From: Mantamonas sphyraenae
Taxonomy: Eukaryota; CRuMs; Mantamonadidae
Length of the DNA stretch: 64,000 nucleotides
Reading direction: 5' to 3'
Assembly (NCBI GenBank): GCA_026936335.1
Contig: JAPMXV010000032.1
Location: 338,226 to 402,225, forward strand
In this document: positions 11,404 through 20,621 of the stretch, in pieces
Layout: each line of letters opens with the position of its first letter
Numbering within the stretch: position 1 is the stretch's first letter
Position numbers and translations under genes: made by a program
Notes under the pieces: model-generated
Database searches by the model: none
Seen by the model: only the letters and a program-made list of their open reading frames with translations
What the model was told of the DNA's origin: nothing

Positions 11404-13624
11404 ATGAACAAGGCGCTCCTTGCTGCGTTCTTGGCTCTGCTGTGTCTGATGGCTGGCGTGTGCGCGTCGCCTGCAGCTGTAAGTAGACACTCGTGTGGAT
11501 GGCGAGTGTGATAGAGACCCGTGGGACGCTGTGGAGCCCGGTTTGTGGAACAAAAGGGCCGGAGGTGGAAAAACGGCGCCGCAATCAGACTCGGGTCCGT
11601 CCCTCTCTGGGGCCGCCAGCACGTGCCACAGAGCCCAACGACACGCACTGACACATCATACGCATGGACACACACAGCAGCAAGCCGTGGATATCAACCA
11701 AGAGACGGCAGACTTTGAGTCTGATGACATGGCGTCTGCCGCAGAGGAGGAGAACGAGAACGACGAGGCGTCGGCTTCCGAGTCTGAGGAGGAGGCAGAG
11801 GCAGAGGAAGTGACGGACGAGGCACCTGCCACCGATGGGTGGGCGCAGGTGGTTGTTCCCATGCACGAGTTTGAGGAGCACGATCTGCGTGAGCTGCTGA
11901 TGGACGACGACGAGAACATGTTCTTCCGTCGTGTGTTCCGCGCTGTGGGTCGCTTTGTGGGCCGTGTGGCACGTGGCATTGGCAAGGGCATCAGCCGTGT
12001 TGCTCGTGCTGTGGGCAAGGGCATCAGCCGCGTGGCACGTGGTGTCGGCAAGGTGTTCAAGGGTGTTGCTCGCTTCGTGGGCAAGGCCATCTCTGCTGTG
12101 GGATCGTTCATCCAGAAGGTCGGTGCTGGCATTGGTTCGTTCATTGCCAAGATCGCCCCTGTGGTGATGAAGGTGCTGAACAGCCCGTTCTTCAAGATCG
12201 CTTCGATGGCCATCTCGTTCATTCCGGGTATCGGAACGGCGTTTGGCATGGTGAGCGGTGTGCTTGGCAAGCTGGGTGGCGTGGGTGGTCTGATTGGCAA
12301 CGTTGCGTCCAAGGGTCTGTCGTTCCTGAGCGGCATCACCAACGGCGGCGGTCTGCTCGGCAACCTCGCATCTGGTCTGAGCAAGGGACTGTCGTTCCTG
12401 AAGGGCACTGCTCTGAGCGGACTGACCAAGGTGTCTGGCTTCATTGGCAAGATCCAAGGATTTGCCAGCAAGTTTACGACGGGCAACCTGTTCAGCACGA
12501 TCAAGGGCTTCGTTTCGGAGCTGCCCATTGCGAAGCAGATCATGAACGGCCCTGTGGGTCAGCTGATTGCCAAGGGCAAGGCTCTGTTTGACAAGTTTGG
12601 CAACAACCCGATTGGTGCCGCTCTGAAGGACAAGTTCAACTCGATCAAGGATCAGCTTGTTGGCAAGCTCCAGGATAAGCTGCGTGGCATCAACCCGTTC
12701 GACAAGGTGGCCAACACCCTTGGTGGTATCCAGGACAAGCTGACGCGTATCATCGGTGGTGAGCGTGTCGGTCTCAACGACCTGCTTGGTTCTCTGCAGA
12801 ACAACGCTCAGGTCGAGGGCCAGATCCAGCGTGAGCTGGGTACTCAGGTGCTGACCCAGCGCCAGATTGACCAGCAGTTCATGGCTCTGCGTGACCAGTT
12901 TGAGCTGGAGGCATCGCAGATGCCTGGGTTCAAGTACTCGTGGCAGAAGGTTGTGGGTGCACCTGTGGCGATGGTTGAGAAGGCCCGCAAGGAGGTTGGT
13001 GACTTTGCCGCCGATGTGCTTGCGTTCAAGGGTCTGCGCACCAAGGCTCTGACCATCCTGAACCGCTACGGTAGCAAGACCACCGTGGCTGTGCTGGGCA
13101 ACGTGGGCCGCTACAGCCTGTCTGAGACGCTTGTGAACGCCATGCGCCGCTACACGGAGTATGGCAAGACGCTGTTTGGCAAGAGCTTTAACGCTGGCCT
13201 GAAGCTGAACCCGAGCGTTCGCAAGATTGTGACGGACGGCAAGGGTGCCATTGGCACGCTCAAGACTCTGATGGACGGCGGTGTGCAGAACTACAACGCC
13301 ATCAAGGGCATGTTTGACATGCAAAAGTCGGAGGACAACCTGCTGGCTCGTGCCAAGAAGCTGATCGGCGAGGAGGTGACCCTGAAGAACATGCCTGAGG
13401 TCGAGCGTCTGCTGCAGAAGAAGACCGAGCTGCTCAAGATGGACACCGCCGGCGATGTTGTCATCACTCTCGAAGAGATGAAGCAGCTGTACGCACGCCT
13501 GCAGCAGGCCGAGGACCAGGCCGCTGCCGCTGACGCAGCCAAGGCCAAGCCCAAGCCTACGCCCAAGCCGCGTCCCCCCACGCGCCGTCGTCGTCGTCGC
13601 CGTCGTCGCCGTCGCCGCTGGTGA
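11404..13624 (+). CDS. Secreted protein with acidic segment and cationic 11-residue amphipathic repeats (copy 1, intact)
   Basis: No family recognised; 673 residues from exons 11404-11478 (donor GTAAGT) and 11678-13624 (acceptor CACAG). Residues 1 to ~22 form a signal peptide (MNKALLAAFLALLCLMAGVC). Residues 26-~105 are strongly acidic (Glu/Asp/Ser). At residue 107 FFRR introduces six tandem 11-mers with a core like RVARGIGKGIS, so one helical face would be Arg/Lys-rich and the other Val/Ile/Phe. Then come Gly-rich hydrophobic segments (12,120-12,540) with internal repeats of GLSFL type, a longer mixed helical region, and a C-terminal tail of 12 consecutive Arg plus Trp. An acidic pro-part before a basic pair and a cationic amphipathic run recalls precursors of membrane-active peptides, but function is inference. 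Alternatives are structural granule or wall proteins. Confidence 0.85.
11930..12127 (+). repeat. 33-bp tandem repeats encoding cationic undecad helices
   Basis: Six 33-nt units in register. The codon pattern is [R/G/A]-V-[A/F/G]-[R/S]-x-[V/I]-[G/Q]-[K/R]-x-x-x. The four units from 11963 to 12094 are the most alike (RVARGIGKGIS, RVARAVGKGIS, RVARGVGKVFK, GVARFVGKAIS); the sixth has lost most of its charge. The same array lies inverted in copy 2 around 15653-15456. Confidence 0.9.
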
Positions 13625-13798
13625 TCAATTTGTTCATTCCCCGTGAGGTGAATGATTGTTGCCGTGGACGGCCTGCCAAGACCGTCTGTGACGCGTTGTT
13701 TGCCGCGCACAAGACAATGAAGAAATGGAAATCACTCGCAGACAACCAACCAACAAAATTGCTTGTAATTGAAACAGTCTTGGTGCAAACAGAACAGT
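13625..13798. other. Tail-to-tail spacer between the secreted-protein genes
   Basis: 174 bp separating the two stop codons and forming the middle of the inverted repeat. It should contain both 3' UTRs. I see no canonical polyadenylation hexamer or other element. Confidence 0.6.
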
Positions 13799-16179
13799 TT
13801 ACTCAGACTCCTCGGAGCTGTCGTTGTCGCTCATGTCGCTCTCGCTGTCCTCGCTGTCCTCGACGCGTCCGTGCTGCATACCCATGAATCGAGCACGCGG
13901 GTGGACGTAGCCACCACGGCCCGTGTAGGGAGCACTCGGGTTGGTGTACCCACCACGACCCTGGAATTGGTAAGGAGCACGCGGGTTGACATAGCCGCCA
14001 CGACCCTGGTAAGGAGCACGCGGGGCAGGGGTGGGGCGAGCAGGAGCCTGCTCGGCAGCAGCAGCCTCTGCTTCTGCCTGGGTCAGGCGAGCATACAGCT
14101 CCTTGACCTCCTCCAGAGTGATCACAACGTCACCCTCGGTCTCCATCTCCAGCAGCTCGGTCTTCTGCTTGAGAAGGTTGATCACCTCGGGCATCGACGC
14201 CAGCTCGGCCTCCTCACCCAGCAGCGTCTTGGCACGGCTCAGCAGGTTGTCTTCGGTCTTCTGGACGTCAAACATACCCTTGATGGCGTTGTAGTTGTCC
14301 ACACCGCCGTCCATCAGAGTCTTGAGCGTGTCAATGGCACCCTTGCCGTCCGTCACAATGGAACGCACCTGCGGGTTCAGGGTCAGACCTGCGTTGAAGT
14401 TGCGACCAAACAGCTTCTTGCCATACTCCGTGTAACGGCGCATGGCGTTCACAAGCGTCTCGGACAGGCTGTAGCGGCCCACGTTGCCCAGCACGGCAAC
14501 CGTCGACCTGCTACCGTAGCGGTTCAGGATGGTCAAAGCCTTGGTACGCAGACCCTTGAACGCAAGCACATCGGCGGCAAAGTCACCAACCTCCTTGCGG
14601 GCCTTCTCGACCATCGCCACAGGCGCACCCACGACCTTCTGCCACGAGTACTTGAATCCAGGCATCTGCGATGCCTCCAGCTCAAACTGGTCACGCAGAG
14701 CCATGAACTGCTGGTCAATCTGGCGCTGGGTCAGCACTCAGTACCCAGCTCGCGCTGGATCTGGCCCTCGACCTCGGCGTTGTTCTGCAGAGAACTGAGG
14801 AGATCATCCAGACCGACACGCTCACCACCGATGATACGCGTCAGCTTGTCCTGGATACCACCAAGGGTGTTGGCCACGTCATCAAACGGGTTGATGCCAC
14901 GCAGCTTATCCTGGAGCTTGCAACAAGCTGATCCTTGATCGAGTTGAACTGATCCTTCAGAGCGGCACCAATCGGGTTGTTGCCAAACTTGTCAAACAGA
15001 GCCTTGCCCTTGGCAATCAGCTGACCCACAGGGCCGTTCATGATCTGCTTCGCAATGGGCAGCTCCGAAACGAAGCCCTTGATCGTGCTGAACAGGTTGC
15101 CCGTCGTAAACTTGCTGGCAAATCCTTGGATCTTGCCAATGAAGCCAGACACCTTGGTCAGTCCGCTCAGAGCAGTGCCCTTCAGGAACGACAGACCCTT
15201 GCTCAGACCAGATGCGAGGTTGCCGAGCAGACCGCCGCCGTTGGTGATGCCGCTCAGGAACGACAGACCCTTGGACGCAACGTTGCCAATCAGACCACCC
15301 ACGCCACCCAGCTTGCCAAGCACACCGCTCACCATGCCAAACGCCGTTCCGATACCCGGAATGAACGAAATGGCCATCGAGGCGATCTTGAAGAACGGGC
15401 TGTTCAGCACCTTCATCACCACAGGGGCGATCTTGGCAATGAACGAACCAATGCCAGCACCGACCTTCTGGATGAACGATCCCACAGCAGAGATGGCCTT
15501 GCCCACGAAGCGAGCAACACCCTTGAACACCTTGCCGACACCACGTGCCACGCGGCTGATGCCCTTGCCCACAGCACGAGCAACACTGCTGATGCCCTTG
15601 CCAATGCCACGTGCCACACGGCCCACGAAGCGACCCACAGCGCGGAACACACGACGGAAGAACATGTTCTCGTCGTCGTCCATCAGCAGCTCACGCAGAT
15701 CGTGCTCCTCAAACTCGTGCATGGGAACAACCACCTGCGCCCACCCATCGGTGGCAGGTGCCTCGTCCGTCACTTCCTCTGCCTCTGCCTCCTCCTCAGA
15801 CTCGGAAGCCGACGCCTCGTCGTTCTCGTTCTCCTCCTCTGCGGCAGACGCCATGTCATCAGACTCAAAGTCTGCCGTCTCTTGGTTGATATCCACGGCT
15901 TGCTGCTGTGTGTGTCCGTGCGTATGATGTGTCAGCGCGTGTCGTTGGGCTCTGTGGCACGTGCTGGCGGCCCCAGAGAGGGACGGACCCGAGTCTGATT
16001 GCGGCGCCGTTTTTCCACCTCCGGCCCTTTTGTTCCACAAACCGGGCTCCACAGCGTCCCACGGGTCTCTATCACATTCGCCATCCACACGAGTGTCTAC
16101 TTACAGCTGCAGGCGACGCGCACACGCCAGCCATCAGACACAGCAGAGCCAAGAACGCAGCAAGGAGAGCCTTGTTCAT
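13799..16179 (-). pseudogene. Secreted amphipathic-repeat protein, copy 2 (two 1-bp deletions, different C-terminus)
   Basis: Paralogue of the gene at 11404-13624. Exon 1 is 16179-16105 with the identical signal peptide; exon 2 begins at 15905 after a 199-nt intron. The acidic segment and 11-mer repeats are conserved, with one Arg to Ser change. Relative to copy 1, one base is missing near 14921 and another near 14736-14739, next to a substitution, so the protein is split over three frames. Either the gene is decaying or these are consensus errors. The last third is open and ends differently from copy 1: instead of poly-Arg it has four GRGGY-type repeats with flanking APY motifs (14045-13880) and an acidic Ser-rich end (EDSESDMSDNDSSEESE). 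The divergent but orderly tail suggests a functional paralogue and favours sequence error for the breaks. Confidence 0.7.
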
Positions 16180-16419
16180 GGTGGTGCGAAAGTTGCTTTT
16201 CTTTGGTTTGTGTGGTTCCGGAATCGCATGGTGTTGAGGTCCAGTCCACTGCATCCGTTTCTGCGATGTGTTCCTGCAGTCACGTAAATATTCTTCATTG
16301 CCCATTGCCAAAGTGAACCACACAAGCGATGCAGGTGCCGGCAAAAGGCGTGGTGTGGATGCGGATGGACGGAGCTGTGTCCGTGGCCCTGCAACCCGTT
16401 TGCACTGCCCTTTGTTGTC
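16180..16419. other. Intergenic region upstream of copy 2 and downstream of LST8
   Basis: 240 bp with no gene. A short AT-rich stretch (taaatatt, near 16286) lies about 105 bp upstream of the copy 2 ATG on the minus strand and could serve as a core promoter element; this is weak. This sequence is not shared with the region upstream of copy 1. Confidence 0.4.
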
Positions 16420-17739
16420 TTAGTTGGAGGAGGAGGAGGAGCAGTCATTGAGAGCCACACTGACGACAGCCTTCTGGTGGCCGGAGTAGGTGCGGATGCT
16501 CTGACCGGAGTTGACGTCCCAGAGCTTTGCCGTGGTGTCTGAGGAGGCAGTGACGAGATACGCGGAATCAGCGCTAAAGACACAGTCCCACACCCACTTC
16601 TTGTGTCCTGTAAGGGTCTTTTTCAGGGAGAAATCAGAGGTGTCCCAGATCTTTGTGGTGTGGTCGGCACTGGTGGTGGCCATGAGCTGTGTGTTGGGTG
16701 AGAGCACACACTTGGTAATGTATGTGTCATGTGCATCCACACTGGCACTGGCCTCCAGCAGAGAGTTGCTATCCTTGTCCGAGTTCATCTCCCACACGTA
16801 GCAGTCCCCCTTGTTGTTGGCAGCCACTGTCATCGAAGCATCCGACGCCACAGACACCGATCGGATGGGGGTGTCCTCATCGGGGGTCATTTGCATGGTG
16901 CACTCATTGCCAGCCAAGTCCCACACTCGCACTGCCCCTGTCTGGTCCCCAGAGATCAGTTCCCCCTGGTTTGGATGCAACACCACAGAGTTGACTGGTC
17001 CGTCGCAGTGCAAGTCCCTCTGGCAGCCGGGTGAACGAAGGTCCCAGATTTTGATGGTTCCATCCTCGCTGCCTGTGTACAGCCAGCGTCCGTCCTTCTG
17101 GAAACCCATGGCCACCACGTTGCCCGTGTGTCCGTCAATGCTGGTCATCTGCGTGTCCCGTATGTACGGTGGAGATGCGTGTGACGGGGTGAGTGAGTGT
17201 GTGCCCCAGTGTGTGTGCCCCTCTCTGTGTTGTGACACCACGTAGCCGCATAGGTTGGCGTGCAAATCCCCTCCCGCCCCACGGCAAAACCTACCGGCGA
17301 TGGATTGTTTGAGTTGATTTCAAACAGGCGCACCTGTGGATTGCCTGCAGCTGCCAAAAGACTCTTGTCTGGCGAAATCTCAAGCTTGTTGACTTGCTGT
17401 GGGCACACACACAGACACAAGCAGGGGTCAGAATCCCGTGTGCTTGCTTTCACTCACCTCTTCTCGCTCTCTCTCTCTCTTTTCTCTTGTGATGCCATCC
17501 CTCACATGGTTCTCCCCCTTCCCCTGTTCATCTGATTGGATGACCCATCGCCTCCCTCCCAACTGTGTGTGTACATCGATTTGCCCCCCCCCCCCTCGTC
17601 CACGTACCGAGTCAGAGTGCTGCAGTGTGCGGTAGGTAATCCCACCCGGTGCTTCCCAGAAGCGGATGGTGTGATCATACCCCGCTGTGGTGAGAATCAC
17701 CGACGGTGTCTTTACGTTGCCACTTGATGACTGACTCAT
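16420..17739 (-). CDS. LST8: LST8 / mLST8 WD40 subunit of TOR complexes
   Basis: Seven-bladed WD40 protein that binds the TOR kinase domain in TORC1 and TORC2. Exons 17739-17608, 17396-17295 and 17148-16420 are all phase 0 (donors GTACGT and GTAGGT; acceptors CACAG and CGCAG) and give 320 residues, the usual size (~303-326). Family-specific stretches: [75 protein letters not shown] as split blocks, [64 protein letters not shown] and [15 protein letters not shown]. It ends in a short Ser run. The start MSQSSSG sits just before blade 1 and leaves 87 bp to the divergent RDD gene. Confidence 0.96.
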
Positions 17740-17826
17740 GTGTTGATTCCCCCCGAAAAGAACCTTTTGTTTCGGGCAGCGGCGCGCAGGCGAGACAAAG
17801 CCAAACCTCAAACGAAACCGCCCCCC
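17740..17826. promoter_or_regulatory. Divergent LST8 / RDD-protein 5' region
   Basis: Only 87 bp lie between the two ATG codons, so a common bidirectional core promoter and very short 5' UTRs are implied. No specific motif recognised. Confidence 0.45.
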
Positions 17827-19647
17827 ATGCTGCATCTTCGCACGCGTGTGCTGTCCCTTGCCGCTGTGTGCATCCTCCCCCTTCTTCTCCTTGTGTTTGT
17901 GCCCCTTTGTGTCCATGGGGCAACCGATGGGACGCGTGAGGAGCAGGCAGATGGCGCCGTTCCTGTCGACGACCCTCTGCAAGACATGAGAAGCAGCGGC
18001 ACCAGCCAGCCGGTAGCCACACCTGAACCCAGTGCTGCCTCTCCGGAGCACCCATGGACAGACATGTCCTTTGCACCAAAGACACAGTCCATTTGGTGCG
18101 TCCCCCACGCCCAAGCAGGCTCCTTTCTTCATCTCTACCGCGCGCGCGTTCAGATCCGTGCCGCAGACAACACCGCCGGCCTTTCCGTCGCCCTCGAGCC
18201 CAACCCCTTTGTACAAAGCGCATCCAGGTGAGTGTGTTCTGTTGGCCCTGTCCATGGCCCTCTGCATGCCTGTCTGTGTGCATCGCATTCATTCGTGGCC
18301 ATTGCCACTTGCTGCTCAAGTGTTTTCTCGTCCCTTCCCGCCCTGCACTTCCCCTTGCCCGCCCCCGTCCAGTTTGCGCCTGACTGACTGTTGGCCTTGT
18401 GTCTCCCGCCCTTCCCCGTACTCCTTGTCTCTACCCCTCTGTGACGAATGACCATGACGACAGTGTGCTGGACGAGAGTGGCAAGAACAGCGTGATCAAC
18501 GTCTCGCTGCCCCTGTTGCAGACACAACCCGACCCTACTTTGTGTCTGAGCATCTTCAACCATGCCCCCACGCGTACCTACGCCAGGGTTCGTGTGTGGT
18601 TGGAACCCTTGTACCGTATGTTGTGTGCACACTCCCCCCCTCCCCCTCTCACCGCTCTGGTGGCACCCCTATCGTGTTCATTCCAAGCTGACGATCATTG
18701 ACGTCACCCAATCCACCCCTCCCCCCCTTCACTGCCACTGGTCACACAGACAAGGAAATGGCCACGGTTATGTTGGCTGCTGCTGCTTTGGGTCTTGTCC
18801 AGCTCTCCATTTCCCTCATCCAAGTGTTGTTTGGTTCCTCTGCAAAGACGACGGTCAACGCAGCCGCTGCGGCCCAGGTGAGTCTCCTTTGCCTCTCCAA
18901 TCCAATCCAATCCACCCACCCATCATCATCATCATCGTGTCTTTTCACCCTACTCATCCTCCCATTGAACCATTGCAGAACGACGCACCTCGATTTGCGC
19001 GCAGGGTGTCCAACGACGAATATCGCATCCGTTCTCGCCACGTGACACAGCGTGAGCTGACCAAACTGCGTCAGACGGACGAATACCAGGCCATGGTAGC
19101 CCAGCGTGGCTCCGATCTGTCAAAGTGGAACTGGCAGATCCGCCAGCGTTTGTTTGGCCCAAACATCCAAACCGCAGGCCGACTCGTGCGCACAGTAGCC
19201 ACCCTCATCGATTGGATTAATATCTATGGCGCCGCCATGCTCATCAATGGTCTCTATTACGACCGGAATGAGGCTCTGAAACACTCTGTGCTCCAGCTGC
19301 TGCGCCAGCATCTGGCCGACGTTTGGGCAGACATGGAGCTGGCCATCCACTATGGCCTGCTTCTAGGCAGCATCATCCAGCTGTCCATCATTGCGTCTGG
19401 CCTGTGGAGTGGCCACACAATGGGGCGATCCCTCACCGGTCTGCAGCTCATGCTGCACGACCGTACGGATGACACACACAGCCATGTTGGACCCTTGCGC
19501 AACATCGTGCGCGAGGTCCTCAAACTGCTTCTGCTGCCGCTGGAGCTCATGTGGGCCATTGTGTCTGTCTGCATGACCAATGACGGCTCCACGCTCGTCG
19601 ACATGCTTTTGGGCACCCGCGTGGCATTTGTGACACGCCGGAGGTGA
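17827..19647 (+). CDS. RDD-domain membrane protein with N-terminal signal and lumenal region
   Basis: 449 residues from four exons: 17827-18227, 18464-18615, 18750-18877 and 18979-19647 (donors GTGAGT, GTATGT, GTGAGT; acceptors ACAG or GCAG), with phases fitting exactly. Residues 1-~31 are a signal peptide or anchor ([20 protein letters not shown]). A ~190-residue presumably lumenal part follows, then one helix ([17 protein letters not shown]). The C-terminal ~150 residues look like an RDD domain: helix starting [18 protein letters not shown] (~300), helix [17 protein letters not shown], the [11 protein letters not shown] motif (~376), and [18 protein letters not shown] (~428), resembling the final RDD [RH]xLxDxxxGT motif. 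Some eukaryotic RDD proteins, such as FAM8A1, act in ER quality control; whether this one does is not shown. Confidence 0.82.
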
Positions 19648-19733
19648 AAACGAATGTACGATTTTTGATCCAAACACAAATCACAGCATACGCGATTTTA
19701 TACACATTTCGGTCTGAATCAAAATTACAACAC

Positions 19734-20462
19734 TCAAACAGTCTTGATCATGTTCTCGTTGCGCACCTCGTCCTCGATGGGCGCCTTGCCGTACCAAAAG
19801 TTGAGAGCTAGCTGGGCAGCCCCAGAGGCGATCGCTGCCAGCTGTGGAAGGAGCGTGTACAAGTCATCGGTGAGTACAGCATACGCGCCCCACAGCAACC
19901 CGGCCACCACGGACGCCATGGCAGGCAGGACTGGGATGGAGCGCGCAGAGCCCGTGCGCACAACCTCACGCATCTTGGTGAGGGGTGCAGCCAGTTGGGC
20001 AATGTTGACGAGGACACACAGCCTGCCCAGGGTCTGCAGGCGAGTGCGGGAGTCGGCCAGGAAGTGGAACCAAAAGTAGACGAGTTCAACAAAGGCCAGC
20101 ATGAGGGCGAGGCTGTTTGTGACGTGGCGACGGCGAGACAGCTCCTGCTGAACGTAGCGGAAGCAGTAGGCAAAGTAGATGGCCAGGATGGACTGGAAGG
20201 CGGTGACGAGAAAGGGCATGCTGGACACGCCCGAGAGGACAAAGTAGTACAGGAGGAGAAGGAGGTAGTTGAGGAGCATGGTAAACACAGAGGCAAAGGC
20301 AAGTTCACGCGTGTCCTTCTTCAGCTCCACCATGCGTTGGATAATGGGCCACGGCGCAAGAATCATAAACACGGAGCTGGCGGTGCAAGCCAGCGCCAAA
20401 CTCGACCTGACCACCTCCAACGACATGGAGTCTGGCTGGCCGTTGAAGAGGGTGTTGGACAT
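19734..20462 (-). CDS. SWEET: SWEET-family (MtN3/saliva) sugar transporter
   Basis: Single exon, 242 residues, the usual SWEET length. Seven predicted helices form two three-helix MtN3 units with a linker helix. First unit: SVFMILAPWPIIQRMVELKK...FTMLLNYLLLLLYYF. Second unit: LVNIAQLAAPLTKMREVVRT, then SARSIPVLPAMASVVAGLLW, AYAVLTDDLYTLLPQL and SGAAQLALNFWYG, matching the SPL...V..TKS..MPF...W..YG...D......N..G...QL..Y pattern. It would be a uniporter for mono- or disaccharides; substrate and membrane cannot be read from sequence. The Met at 20462 precedes a short hydrophilic lead; a second Met 12 residues on is possible. Confidence 0.9.
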   Translation of the reverse strand: MSNTLFNGQPDSMSLEVVRSSLALACTASSVFMILAPWPIIQRMVELKKDTRELAFASVFTMLLNYLLLLLYYFVLSGVSSMPFLVTAFQSILAIYFAYCFRYVQQELSRRRHVTNSLALMLAFVELVYFWFHFLADSRTRLQTLGRLCVLVNIAQLAAPLTKMREVVRTGSARSIPVLPAMASVVAGLLWGAYAVLTDDLYTLLPQLAAIASGAAQLALNFWYGKAPIEDEVRNENMIKTV

Positions 20463-20621
20463 GGAGACAGTGTGTGTGTGTGTGTGTGTGTATGTGTGTG
20501 TGCGGTGTGTGCGGTGTGTGTGGACACTGGGCCAGTGTGTCGCAAATTTGGGTTGTCGTTTGCGGAGACGCCACCCCACACAACCACACACCCACACACC
20601 CACCCACGCACAAGAACAAGG
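20463..20621. promoter_or_regulatory. Divergent SWEET / coiled-coil 5' region with (TG)n tract
   Basis: The 159-bp gap between start codons. It contains a TG-rich microsatellite at 20470-20522 and a CACACAC/CCCACAC-rich stretch near 20577-20607. No TATA box seen. Bidirectional promoter use is inferred. Confidence 0.45.

Larger units (their letters stand above)
11404..16179. repeat. Large inverted repeat holding the two secreted-protein genes
   Basis: Arms of about 2.1 kb (11404 to ~13540, and 16179 to ~14045) face each other around a ~0.5-kb divergent centre. Exon 1 (75 nt), the 199-nt intron and most of exon 2 correspond nearly base for base, including intron sequence under little coding constraint. 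Similarity begins at the ATG: the upstream sequences of the two genes differ, as do the 3' ends. This indicates a recent inverted duplication or continuing gene conversion. Confidence 0.88.
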
